Assembly (NCBI GenBank): GCA_025359565.1
Contig: JANYFY010000025.1
Coordinates: 62,001-126,000, forward strand
Direction of reading: 5' to 3'
DNA: 64,000 bases
Origin: Gammaproteobacteria bacterium
GTDB lineage: Bacteria; Pseudomonadota; Gammaproteobacteria; Steroidobacterales; Steroidobacteraceae
Shown here one piece after another: positions 18,712 to 26,671 of this stretch. The position numbers and the translations under genes are program-made. Every line of letters begins with the position of its first letter. The first letter of the stretch is position 1. Under the pieces are notes generated by a model that saw nothing but the letters and a program-made list of their open reading frames with translations, was not told where the DNA came from and did no database searches.

Positions 18712-19467
18712 ATGAAATTTCGATTGAAGGCGTTTGGGTTGCACTTGTTGTGTAGTGCGAGTGTGCTGGGAGTGGTGTGGGGGAGTCTGTATTGGGGTTG
18801 GTATCACTGGCCGGGGTGGTATCTCGACGACGTATTAAGCGTTATTGGGGTTATGGCGGGGGTTGATTTGGCTCTGGGGCCGATGCTGACGTTTGTGGTG
18901 GGTAACCCTTTAAAATCCCGCCGCGACTTGGCGCGTGACGTGGGGCTTATCGTGTTGGTGCAGATTGTGGCGCTGGTATATGGCTCGATGGCGTTGTGGT
19001 CGGGACGGCCGTTGTACTACACGTTCTCGGCGGATCGCTTGGAGCTGGTGCGTGCCTCTGATTTGGAGCCAGCCGAAATTGCGTTAGGGTTGACGCGTAA
19101 CCCGGAGTTGGCGCCGCGTTGGTACAAGCCTTTGCGTTGGGTATGGGCGCGCTTTCCTGAAGATCCGAAGATTGCCAATGATATTTTGAGTTCTGCGGTG
19201 ATGGGGGGTAGCGATGTGATTGACATGCCTCAGTATTTTCGGCGCTGGGAAGAGGGGCTACCTGAGTTGCGCAAGCAATTGAAAGGGGTCGATAAGCTGG
19301 CCAACTTATCTGAAAAGGATAAAAAACGTGTCAAGGCGCGTATGACGGCGCGCGGCTTCAATGCGGATGCACCGAGTACTATGATCATGACGGGCCGCGG
19401 CGCGCCTTTGGTCGCGGTGTTTGAGCGAAGCTCGGTGCAAATTCAAGCATTGATTCAGTCGGATTAA
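18712..19467 (+). CDS. TfpX/TfpZ-type pilin accessory protein
   Basis: Membrane protein with the typical opening MKFRLKAFGLHLLCS and three predicted helices in the first 110 residues, then a soluble domain ending near ...MIMTGRGAPLVAVFERSS. This matches the TfpX/TfpZ family, which stabilises type IV pilins in neisserial and pseudomonad relatives. I use the ATG at 18712, which has GAGG 6-7 bp upstream, rather than a TTG at 18700. No pilin gene is next to it, so the pilin partner, if any, lies elsewhere. Confidence 0.85.
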   Translation: MKFRLKAFGLHLLCSASVLGVVWGSLYWGWYHWPGWYLDDVLSVIGVMAGVDLALGPMLTFVVGNPLKSRRDLARDVGLIVLVQIVALVYGSMALWSGRPLYYTFSADRLELVRASDLEPAEIALGLTRNPELAPRWYKPLRWVWARFPEDPKIANDILSSAVMGGSDVIDMPQYFRRWEEGLPELRKQLKGVDKLANLSEKDKKRVKARMTARGFNADAPSTMIMTGRGAPLVAVFERSSVQIQALIQSD

Positions 19468-19469
19468 AC

Positions 19470-20480
19470 ATGCAGAGCGCGCAGCCTGTGAGAGTTGGTA
19501 TTTTGGGCGCCGCGCATATTGCACATGGATTTGTCGCGGGCGTTGCGCCGTCGAGTAGGGTTAAGGTAGTAGCGGTTGCTAGTCGGGAGTTGGCTAAGGG
19601 CCAGCGTTTTGCTCACACGTTTGGCATTAGCAAGGCGTACGGATCTTATCGGGAGCTGCTCGCTGATCCGACGGTGGATGCCGTTTATAACCCGTTACCG
19701 AACGGCTTACATGCCGAGTGGTCGATTCGGGCGATGGATGCGGGTAAGCATGTGCTGTGCGAGAAGCCGTTGGCGGCGAGTGCCGCTGACGCTCGCTCTA
19801 TGTTCGCCGCCGCGCGACGCAATGGCGTGGTATTGGCTGAAGGATTTCCCTATCGTTCGCAACCGCATATGCATAAGTTGCGCGAATTAGTAGCGGGTGG
19901 TGAGATCGGGGAGCTGCAATTAATTCAGGCTTCATTCGGCTTCCCGCTCAGCGATCGCAGGAATGTTCGTTTTGATCCGGCGCTTGCGGGCGGTGCTGTG
20001 TTGGATCTGGGGACTTATCCCGTGAGTTTGGTGCGTTTCTTATGCGGGTCGCGAGCGGTGCGGGTTAGCGCGAAAGCTCATTGGGATCCGAGCGGCGTGG
20101 ACCAAACGCTGGTCGCCACTCTCGAACATGCCAATGGTTTGCTCGCCCAGGTGAGCTGTAGCTTTGTGACTGGCCTACATCGACAGGCGCTGATTGTGGG
20201 TACGCGAGGCGCGATTCAGACTACCTTTCCTAACAACCCGACGTTGGATCGGCCAGTGGCGCTATTCATTAGAAAGAGCGCTGACTCGAATGCACCCTAC
20301 CAAACGATCGAGGTACCCGCGCTCGATGGCTTTCGCGCTGAGGCGGAAGATTTTGCGGGTCTTATCGCCAGCGGTGGCAAGCATTGGGGTGGGACGACGG
20401 AAGAAGAGTCGATAGATATTATGATGACACTGGAGGCGATATTGCGCAGTGCACGGGCTGACCAGACTGTAGGGGTTTAG
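19470..20480 (+). CDS. Gfo/Idh/MocA-family oxidoreductase
   Basis: 336 residues. The N-terminal Rossmann fold begins VRVGILGAAHIAHGF; the family signature CEKPLAAS carries the conserved Lys at about residue 95. The C-terminal alpha/beta substrate domain includes GGAVLDLGTYPVS. Family members oxidise sugars, inositols, dihydrodiols or reduce biliverdin. It is 2 bp after the pilin accessory gene, but the functions look unrelated. No sugar-specific neighbours allow a substrate call. Confidence 0.92.
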   Translation: MQSAQPVRVGILGAAHIAHGFVAGVAPSSRVKVVAVASRELAKGQRFAHTFGISKAYGSYRELLADPTVDAVYNPLPNGLHAEWSIRAMDAGKHVLCEKPLAASAADARSMFAAARRNGVVLAEGFPYRSQPHMHKLRELVAGGEIGELQLIQASFGFPLSDRRNVRFDPALAGGAVLDLGTYPVSLVRFLCGSRAVRVSAKAHWDPSGVDQTLVATLEHANGLLAQVSCSFVTGLHRQALIVGTRGAIQTTFPNNPTLDRPVALFIRKSADSNAPYQTIEVPALDGFRAEAEDFAGLIASGGKHWGGTTEEESIDIMMTLEAILRSARADQTVGV

Positions 20481-20588
20481 GCGTCTTGCTTGCGCGGCTT
20501 GTCGTGGGTGGCCGAGCGCGACCTTCGATCATAGTCTGCTGGCTGAGCTGGGTTGTGCATTCGCGCATGCCGATATACTTGACAGCCT

Positions 20589-21296
20589 ATGCCGAGCACT
20601 CAGCATTTTTTGCATCGCTTTCGGATCTGGATATCCGCGCTTTTGATCGCCGGATTCGCCTACTACGCGCTCGCCTATATTCTAGTGCCGATCGCGTGGC
20701 GCTATCGTGAGCATCGCCACCCAGCGCTCAGTGCCCTGGCGACCCGTAGTATTACTAAGGATGGGATTCCCGGTGATCCTATCAATATTGCCCTGATCGG
20801 CGACGAAGTTACGCTCGGGCGTGCCCTACTCGAGAGCGGCTGGGTGCCGGCCGATCCGATAACCTTTGCTGCTGCGCTGCGCATTGCCGCTGATAGCATG
20901 CTGCACCGTCCGTACGATAACGCGCCAGTGAGTAGTTTATTCTTCTGGGGGCATCGTCAGGATCTTGGTTTTGAGCAGATGATCGGTGGCGATCCAAGAC
21001 GGCGGCACCATGTGCGGTTCTGGAAATCGATCGACCGTGACGAACTGGGTCGACCTCTGTGGGTAGGGGCGGCAACCCTGGATAATCGAGCGGGCATTAG
21101 CCACACCACCGGCCAAATTACCCATCACATCGATGCCGACATCGACGGGGAGCGCGACAAATTATTGATTGATCTGAAGCAAGTCGCGGTGCGCGTCGAA
21201 TGGCTGGATACTTTTCAATTAATGCGCAAGGGCCGCAATGGCGGCGGTGACCCCTACTACACCGATGGACGCTTAGCGGTGCTCACGCTGCAGTAG
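20589..21296 (+). CDS. LssY C-terminal-like domain membrane protein
   Basis: 235 residues. One transmembrane helix at about 13-35, then a soluble LssY_C-type domain (INIALIGDEVTLGRALLESGW, SSLFFWGHRQDLGFEQ, HHVRFWK, and a repeated His-rich TTGQITHHIDADIDGERD). LssY C-terminal domains occur alone or behind PAP2 phosphatase domains; their activity is poorly defined. The ATG at 20589 is the first start before the membrane helix. Convergent with the hydrolase gene downstream. Confidence 0.85.
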   Translation: MPSTQHFLHRFRIWISALLIAGFAYYALAYILVPIAWRYREHRHPALSALATRSITKDGIPGDPINIALIGDEVTLGRALLESGWVPADPITFAAALRIAADSMLHRPYDNAPVSSLFFWGHRQDLGFEQMIGGDPRRRHHVRFWKSIDRDELGRPLWVGAATLDNRAGISHTTGQITHHIDADIDGERDKLLIDLKQVAVRVEWLDTFQLMRKGRNGGGDPYYTDGRLAVLTLQ

Positions 21297-21438
21297 GCCA
21301 GTGGAGTGTGGGGAGAAGACGTGCTTAACCTTAATTGTTGGCTAACGCCCGTGTGAAAAAAAGTCTAAGACCGTTCACCGAATTACTGAGCGCCGGAACT
21401 GCTCCTTCTGACCCACAAGCGACGTCCGTAACCGGCCG

Positions 21439-22374
21439 CTATCGGGCAGCGGATTTTTGGATGATCGTGCTGCGTACAAAATCTACGACCGCCCCAAAAA
21501 AGACGGGGGCTGTTGCCTCCAAACCTACTGCATGGTCCCCCCCTGCGATCACAACCCAGCGGCGGTCATTGGTCGAGAGCCTCGAGAAGAACTCTGCGGC
21601 GGCCGCTGGATGAATTCCAGTATCTCTTGCCCCCTGTATCAATAAAGTGGGGACGCGAATGGCCTCGGGACGTATCTCGAGAAACTCCGTGTCGCAACAA
21701 ACGTTCACCTTGATCGGGTCGATTTTGAGAGCCGTGTTGACAAACTCTTGAACTAGATTGGCGTTAATGACGTCCGGTGAAATGAAATCGGACCGTGCAT
21801 CCGCTTCGGAATTGGCAATTGTTTTCGGATCGTCCGTAGCGGGCCCGTAAAGCGGTGGAGAATTTGGATCAAAAGTAAATGCGTATAGGACCAGCCCGCT
21901 TAGCGGCTGCTGTGCTCTGGTCGCTACCAGAGCGGAAATCTTGGATCCCCTTGACCATCCGAGCAGGACTGGCGCCGGCAGTTGGAGATTGTTCCTAGAT
22001 GCGAACCTCAATACTGCTTCGACAACCTCAGCGGCGTGGGTTGGTTTGAGCCATCCCGAGCCATCGCGCGACGTTTCTCCGTATCCAGGGAGGTCAACCG
22101 CATATGCTGCGTATCCAGCGGCCGCCAGCGCTTTAAGGAGTGATCGATTTTCTCCTTTCGGCTCGAAATCAAACGCGGTGCGCGCGCTCCAAGTCCTGCC
22201 ATGGACCAGCACCACGACACCCGCCGGTGATGAAGGTCGTCGCGACCATACGACGATGGGAAGTCCAGAAAGAGTTACAGCGTAGCGCTCAAGAGCGGGA
22301 CCTGACTCCTTGGCAAACACAGGCAGGGCGCACAAAGTCGAGCACACGAATGCGCAACAAATAGTACCCATCAT
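21439..22374 (-). CDS. Alpha/beta hydrolase, exported
   Basis: 311 residues from the ATG at 22374. Signal peptide MMGTICCAFVCSTLCALP...FAKES, then an alpha/beta-hydrolase fold: VVVLVHGRTWSARTA (oxyanion turn), YAVDLPGYGETS, nucleophile elbow GWSRGSKIS (Ser), PTLLIQGARDTGI (acid Asp) and GGDHAVGLE (His). The frame stays open to 22683, but that extension is debris: residues from the 246-bp repeat plus a stub starting RSQLRFVMHPDDARDF (22378-22446) that looks like the beginning of another gene. The hydrolase thus sits against a recombination junction. Substrate unknown. Confidence 0.82.
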   Translation of the reverse strand: MMGTICCAFVCSTLCALPVFAKESGPALERYAVTLSGLPIVVWSRRPSSPAGVVVLVHGRTWSARTAFDFEPKGENRSLLKALAAAGYAAYAVDLPGYGETSRDGSGWLKPTHAAEVVEAVLRFASRNNLQLPAPVLLGWSRGSKISALVATRAQQPLSGLVLYAFTFDPNSPPLYGPATDDPKTIANSEADARSDFISPDVINANLVQEFVNTALKIDPIKVNVCCDTEFLEIRPEAIRVPTLLIQGARDTGIHPAAAAEFFSRLSTNDRRWVVIAGGDHAVGLEATAPVFFGAVVDFVRSTIIQKSAAR

Positions 22375-22532
22375 CCCACGCAGAACTACGCTGATGAAGT
22401 CGCGCGCGTCGTCGGGGTGCATAACAAATCGAAGCTGGCTGCGCATCGGTTCTGTCCAAATCGCCCGGCGGCGAGCGTTATCTAATGTCTCCTTCCAGGC
22501 AGTCCGCCAATGGTGACTACCGGCCGCACCTG

Positions 22533-22778
22533 GCCGACACCTGCCTATGAGCGCCAGATCATTCCTCATAAAATCCTCAGCAAACCGTCGACATAACGCG
22601 AGGTAATCAGCGCACACCGCGCTCGCAGTGCTGTCGGAGTAGGCGGCGAACCGCACGCCACCTTTGAGGATTTTCGGCCGCACGTAAAGACCTCAGAATA
22701 CCACGGGCGCGAGAGGCGCGCTTTGATTGAATGTCTCGACGTTGTCCCCTTGGGTGATTTCGATCTCAATCGCGTCCA
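22533..22778. repeat. 246-bp direct repeat, copy 1
   Basis: Same length and about 96% identical to 25524-25769 in the same orientation (about nine mismatches by eye). On the minus strand it carries the reading ...VRPKILKGGVRFAAYSD..., but here an in-frame TGA interrupts it just before VRPKIL, so this copy is a pseudogene fragment. Left edge: GCCGACACCTGCC; right edge: GCGTCCA. Confidence 0.92.
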
Positions 22779-22996
22779 GCTCTCCTGACTTGAGCCTACG
22801 CCAGCAGGCCGCTGGCCGTCTACCGGTGCGCCCGGCGGCACCGAACTTTCAGTCCGCGTTTGCGCGCCATCCACACCAGCGCGTCAATCAAATCGTCTAT
22901 CGGTTTGTGTAGCTTCAGCGACAACGGGACAAAAAGCTAGCGTAAGGATGAGAGACTTCGACCTGCAGCGGGTGTGCCGTTTAGGGAGCGGAGTGT

Positions 22997-23148
22997 ATGA
23001 GCAAGGGCGAACAGCGACGATTTTTCAGCAGAGCAGAGGTTGGAAATTTTACGCGAGGCTGAGCAGCCGGAAGTGACGGTAAGTGCGGTGTGTCGGCGGC
23101 ACGCATTGGCGCCCTCGGTATTTTATAGATGGCGCGCGGTGGCGAATA
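22997..23148 (+). pseudogene. IS transposase OrfA N-terminal fragment
   Basis: One frame reads FSAEQRLEILREAEQ, TVSAVCRRHALAPSVFYRWR, the N-terminal helix-turn-helix of IS3/IS66-type OrfA transposases. The ATG at 22997 is in a different frame from this homology (an indel lies near 23025-23035). The sequence stops after the HTH and runs into the monooxygenase gene. No terminal inverted repeats or catalytic part are present, so it is only a relic. Confidence 0.7.
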
Positions 23149-23160
23149 CCGGGTCTGCGT

Positions 23161-23433
23161 ATGGCAGCGAAGTATTCCGACATAGGGGAGATTCTTGAGG
23201 TCGCCGTGTTGAACATCCGTGGCGGGCAGGAAACTGCGTTTGAAGAGGCATTTGCGGAGGCACAATCAATTATTTGTGCCTCGCCTGGCTATTGCGGGCA
23301 CCCACTTCGACCATGTGTTGAAAAACCCGGGCGGTACATGCTGCTTGGACTGTGGGAGACGCTCGCAGCGCATACCATCGGTTTTCGGCAATCCGCAGCG
23401 TATTCACAGTGGAAGCGTTTGCTTCACCATTAA
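23161..23433 (+). CDS. Antibiotic biosynthesis monooxygenase (ABM) domain protein, shortened
   Basis: 90-residue ferredoxin-like ABM protein: ILEVAVLNIRGGQETAFEEA, IICASPGYCGHP, YMLLGLWETLAAHTIGFRQS and QWKRLLHH. Relatives usually go on a further ~10-12 residues after LLHH (a FYxPFPxVEHY-like end); here a TAA follows directly, so the protein is trimmed at the C-terminus. The N-terminus is joined to the IS relic and may also be rebuilt. Family function: heme or quinol oxygenation, or reactive aldehyde detoxification. Activity uncertain. Confidence 0.75.
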   Translation: MAAKYSDIGEILEVAVLNIRGGQETAFEEAFAEAQSIICASPGYCGHPLRPCVEKPGRYMLLGLWETLAAHTIGFRQSAAYSQWKRLLHH

Positions 23434-23449
23434 CTTTTAAGGGCAGCAC

Positions 23450-23698
23450 ATGGCTAAAATATCTCCGTATTGGTTTCCCGCAAAACGTTACGGCTGGGGA
23501 TGGGGACCTCCTGCCGTTTGGCAGGGGTGGGCAGTTTTGGCTGTCTGGTTTGCGGCTCTATCGATCGCGGCCTTTGCGTACTTACCAAGACGGCCCGTGG
23601 TATTTCAACTACTGGTGGCGGTAATGGTTTTAGCGCTGATATTGGTTTGCTATGCAAAAGGTGAGCCGCCGTCCTGGCGTTGGGGCGACCGCAAGTGA
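23450..23698 (+). CDS. Small two-helix membrane protein
   Basis: 82 residues, start ATG at 23450, 16 bp after the ABM gene. Begins MAKISPYWFPAKRYGWGWG, followed by two hydrophobic helices (about 23-45 and 48-67) and a charged tail ending RWGDRK. This aromatic WGWG-type opening is shared by conserved hypothetical membrane proteins of proteobacteria, but no function is known to me. Confidence 0.7.
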   Translation: MAKISPYWFPAKRYGWGWGPPAVWQGWAVLAVWFAALSIAAFAYLPRRPVVFQLLVAVMVLALILVCYAKGEPPSWRWGDRK

Positions 23699-23768
23699 CG
23701 AGCGAACTTGAATGACTGCGCTTTCATTGATGCGTTAGTCGATCTGGTTAGTTTTGCTACCAGCTAAC

Positions 23769-23844
23769 TACTAATTCAGTCCAAAATTTGTAGTTTAGGA
23801 AGTGGGTTGTTACTATTTTTCTACTAATTCATACTAAATTAGTA
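23769..23844. promoter_or_regulatory. Repeated TACTAAT operator-like sites upstream of fic relic
   Basis: TACTAATT occurs at 23769-23776 and 23822-23829, and its complement AATTAGTA at 23837-23844; the last two form an 8-bp inverted repeat. A nested perfect palindrome TACTAA-A-TTAGTA occupies 23832-23844. The sites end 7 bp before the fic ATG. Fic proteins of this class carry a C-terminal winged helix, so autoregulation at these sites is plausible. Confidence 0.45.
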
Positions 23845-23851
23845 CATAAAC

Positions 23852-24692
23852 ATGAAAGTTCCGCAAAAAACCGCCTCAATTATTGGAATTACTCACTGAG
23901 TTAATTAAAGAAGAGCCACGCAAGCTCGTGGAGCTAGTGGGTTCAGGTCTAGGTGGACAGCCTGAAGGCAGATACGTCCATTGGGACGAGTTGCGCCATC
24001 TGCCTCTGCCAGCAGGATTCACCCATCGGCAGTGGTGGCTTGTGATCAAGATGTTGAGATGTGCTACTTAGCGTCTTCCCTTCTCCGACAGCAAGCTAAT
24101 AGGATTCACCTACTCCGTCCCCAAGCAACTGTTTAAGCTTCTCCACGAAATAGACCGTGACGCGAGCGGCAGAATTGAGGTCGCGGAACTCGTCACAAGT
24201 TCCCAGACACGCGATCGCCACTTGGTTAACTCCCTAATTGAGGAATCCATTACCTCTAGTCAACTAGAGGGCGCTGCGACTCAGTATAAAGTTGCGGAAC
24301 AGATGTTGCGTCAAGGGCGCAAACCTCGCAACCAAAGCGAGCAAATGATTCACAACAACTTCGCTGCAATGCAATTCATTCGAGCTCACCAGCATCTGCC
24401 ATTCACGCCAGAGCTGATATTGCAGCTGCAATTAATAATGACAGACCTGACTCTACAGGATTCAACCGCAGCGGGACGCTGGCGTCGCCCCGAAGAAAAC
24501 GTCCGCGTAGTCGATGAGCGAAACCATGAGGTCCTTTATGTGCCGCCCTCTGCCGAGGAGATCGCCAGCCGTATAATTGAGCTATGCCATTTTGCCAACG
24601 ATGCAAATCAGAATCCGTTCATACACCCTTTAATTGAAGCTGTGGCGATCCATTTCATGCTGGGGTGGGTGCACCCGTTCGTGGACAAAAAC
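23852..24692 (+). pseudogene. Fic-family protein, N-terminal part (broken)
   Basis: Fic proteins transfer AMP to target hydroxyl groups. Here the 5' part of a ~370-residue Fic gene is visible: Fic_N segment ELLTELIKEEPRKLVELVGS, the regulatory helix region SITSSQLEGA, and the active-site start HPFVDKN at 24672-24692, where homology stops before GNGR. Lesions: a one-base frameshift in an A6 run at 23865-23870, a TAG at 24069-24071, and loss of the GNGRxxR catalytic loop. The C-terminal part continues at 25770. The residue order matches a single ancestral gene. Confidence 0.85.
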
Positions 24693-24776
24693 GCACCGCG
24701 CGGAGTGTGGCGAGCCGCAATTATGATCGCTTCGGCGAATTGTGAAAGCCGTAAGCAGGCAATACTCCTGGCCGCT

Positions 24777-25127
24777 TTACGGTCCGATTTCTACTATCTG
24801 GTTCAGTGCCTCGCACGCAAGTGCATAAGCCTGCTCAGGCACTTGCTTCCAAGGGTGCGGCTTTGCGCCACGCGCGCGCCAGTCAAATGACTTAGGTTGG
24901 TGTGCGAGTACGTAGCTCACAACACCCTTGGGTCCGGCAATCCGGACAGCGAATGGATTCGTCTCGTTGTAGGGCGCCGTCGTCATTGGCAATCCGATGA
25001 CGATGCCAGTGCGTTCGTTGAATTCTCGAGGCGAAAGCACCAGCAGCGGATGCATATCTCGGCCCGCCTGCGGATTGCAATCAATCCAGATCATGTCGCG
25101 GCGCGACGGCACCCATCGCGTCGCCAT
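24777..25127 (-). CDS. mazF: MazF-type endoribonuclease toxin
   Basis: 116-residue PemK/MazF mRNA interferase: RRDMIWIDCNPQAGRDMHPLLVLS with the catalytic-loop Arg, GIVIGLPMTTAPYNETNPF, and the C-terminal segment through VPEQAYALACEALNQIV. Starts with an ATG that shares one base with the antitoxin stop (TAATG). Complete and apparently intact. It lies within the gap between the two fic halves and on the opposite strand. Confidence 0.92.
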   Translation of the reverse strand: MATRWVPSRRDMIWIDCNPQAGRDMHPLLVLSPREFNERTGIVIGLPMTTAPYNETNPFAVRIAGPKGVVSYVLAHQPKSFDWRARGAKPHPWKQVPEQAYALACEALNQIVEIGP

Positions 25128-25381
25128 TAAATCAACTCTTTGCCGACCGGGCGCGCGGCCATCACTTCGCCGCCATGACGAACAGGATCAAAAGAGGCGA
25201 GCTTCTGTGTGAGGGACAGTCTTGGTTTGCCTGCTCGCTTGACGAGTAGGGCATCGTCAGTGACCGACAGCTCGACCGGCTGCCCCACTACAAAGCGAGC
25301 GGAGCGCGCGATTACCGCAGGAATGCGCAACGCTAGACTATTGCCCCATTGTTGAACCGTCAGTGTTGCCGCTTTCGCCAT
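25127..25381 (-). CDS. mazE: MazE-type antitoxin (AbrB fold)
   Basis: 84 residues: SpoVT/AbrB-type DNA-binding N-terminus (LTVQQWGNSLALRIPAVIAR) and an acidic/flexible C-terminal tail that should cover MazF. Overlaps mazF by 1 bp. The upstream strong promoter and dyad indicate the usual autorepressed TA operon. Confidence 0.92.
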   Translation of the reverse strand: MAKAATLTVQQWGNSLALRIPAVIARSARFVVGQPVELSVTDDALLVKRAGKPRLSLTQKLASFDPVRHGGEVMAARPVGKELI

Positions 25382-25410
25382 ATAAAGTCAATTACTATAA
25401 TGTATCAACA

Positions 25411-25438
25411 AGTATATACATCGCATTGGCATAGTCAA
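25411..25438 (-). promoter_or_regulatory. mazEF promoter
   Basis: On the minus strand: TTGACT (25433-25438), 16-bp spacer, TATACT (25411-25416), about 30 bp upstream of the mazE ATG. A TGTAT...ATACA dyad covers the -10 and start region (25401-25420), a likely MazE/MazEF binding site. Confidence 0.65.
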
Positions 25439-25515
25439 GCGGCGTGTGAGTGACCGCGCTTTACACGACCGGGAACGACAGCTATACGGAAATTCAGAGT
25501 GGAAGACCGAATGAC

Positions 25516-25785
25516 TCAAAGTAGCCGACACCTGCCTATGAGCGCCAGATCATTCCTCATAAAATCCTCAGCAAACCGTCGACATAACGCGAGGTAATCA
25601 GCGCACACCGCGCTCGCAGTGCGATCGGAGTAGGCGGCGAACCGCACGCCACCCTTGAGGATTTTCGGCCGCACGTAAGGAATGCAGAATACCACGGGCG
25701 CGAGAGGCGCGTTTTGATTGAATGTCTCGACGTTGTCCCCTTGGGTGATTTCGATCTCAATCGCGTCCATCTCCCGCGCTATCAA
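25516..25785 (-). CDS. Short hypothetical ORF in repeat copy 2
   Basis: 89-residue open frame beginning MIAREMDAIEIEITQGDNVE and continuing APVVFCIPYVRPKILKGGV, RFAAYSDRTASAVCADYLAL. Most of it lies in the 246-bp repeat. The start region (MIARE) is read from fic sequence on the opposite strand, so the true 5' end is missing. The frame is open here but stopped in copy 1. No family recognised; it may be the C-terminal part of a larger protein that moved with the repeat. Confidence 0.35.
   Translation of the reverse strand: MIAREMDAIEIEITQGDNVETFNQNAPLAPVVFCIPYVRPKILKGGVRFAAYSDRTASAVCADYLALCRRFAEDFMRNDLALIGRCRLL
25524..25769. repeat. 246-bp direct repeat, copy 2
   Basis: Direct-oriented partner of 22533-22778; start-to-start spacing is 2,991 bp. 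Its right edge (GCGTCCA) abuts the fic C-terminal coding sequence, which resumes at 25770, so this edge is a recombination junction. Confidence 0.92.
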
Positions 25786-26230
25786 AAAAGCTCCTGCGCT
25801 ATATGCCAGGGCCTACCTGTACACAGAAACCGATGATAACGATCTAACCTACTTCATTGAATATCATCTCAATATAATTTGCGAAGCAATTAAATCGCTG
25901 CACATTGACCTTGCGAATAAAACCAAAGAAAGAGCTGACATACGCCGCTTGTTTGCCTCTTCTGCGAAGTTAAAGGGTAAACTTAATCATAGGCAACTTA
26001 TGGCGATGGAGCATTTTATAAAGCACTCGCACTTCATTTATCGCATCCAAGAACATCAGAACTCTAATCAGGTAACGTATGAAACCGCACGGACGGATCT
26101 ATTGGATCTCGTCGACTTGAGTCTTCTTGAAAAACACCGCGAAGGAAAATCGTTTGTCTTCAGTATGCCTCAAAAAATCCGTGAGAAATTGGTCGGAAAG
26201 TCCGCCACGGTGGGTAAGTCGGTCACATGA
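25770..26230 (+). pseudogene. Fic-family protein, C-terminal part
   Basis: Open frame reading ISRAIKKAPALYARAYLYTE, DDNDLTYFIEYHLNIICEAI, LNHRQLMAMEHFIKHS, TARTDLLDLVDLSLLEK and GKSFVFSMP: the C-terminal helical region and winged helix of the same Fic subfamily as 23852-24692. Between HPFVDKN and ISRA about 22 residues, including the GNGRxxR motif, are gone and replaced by 1.08 kb with mazEF and repeat copy 2. The frame is intact and ends overlapping the VOC gene, so a truncated DNA-binding product is conceivable, though it lacks its own start. Confidence 0.82.
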
Positions 26231-26646
26231 CAACCGTAAGCTTTAGCCACTACAATCTTCGCGCTCCTCGTGAGTTGCTGGATACTTTGCGCACGTTCTA
26301 TACCGAGGTCGTTGGTCTTAGCGTGGGTGATCGTCCACCGTTCACAAGTTTCGGCTACTGGCTGTACGCGGGTCAGCAAGCTGTGTTGCATTTATCTGAG
26401 GCCACACACGGCGAAGTCCGCGCAATTGATTATGCGACAATCGACTCCACTACAATTTTTGATCACGCAGCATTCAATTGCACGGGGCGTAGAGATTTCG
26501 AGCGTAAACTCGCGCAATTGGGTGTCCCGTATGAAGTTGCCGACGTTCCCCAAACGGGCCAAGTTCAACTTTTCTTTAAAGACCCCGCTGGAAATGGCGT
26601 GGAACTTAACTTCACGGGCACCGACGCCCCCGCCTCGGACTCGTGA
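26227..26646 (+). CDS. VOC (glyoxalase/bleomycin resistance) family protein
   Basis: 139 residues with paired beta-alpha-beta-beta-beta modules: FSHYNLRAPRELLDTLRTFY (metal-ligand His), GYWLYAGQQAVLHLSE (Glu/His region), DHAAFNCTG and FFKDPAGNGVELNF (final Glu ligand). Function may be lyase, dioxygenase or resistance; not assignable. Overlaps the fic C-terminal stop by 4 bp, so it was probably expressed with the fic gene. Confidence 0.88.
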   Translation: MTTVSFSHYNLRAPRELLDTLRTFYTEVVGLSVGDRPPFTSFGYWLYAGQQAVLHLSEATHGEVRAIDYATIDSTTIFDHAAFNCTGRRDFERKLAQLGVPYEVADVPQTGQVQLFFKDPAGNGVELNFTGTDAPASDS

Positions 26647-26671
26647 GCCCTACCTGAGTAAGTGAGGTCCA

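Noticed and set aside
22997-23148. Functional insertion sequence
   Set aside because: Only the HTH part of OrfA is present, out of frame with its ATG, with no catalytic domain or terminal inverted repeats.
23865-24071. Programmed frameshift or stop readthrough in fic
   Set aside because: The catalytic loop is deleted further downstream and the gene is split, so decay is the better explanation.
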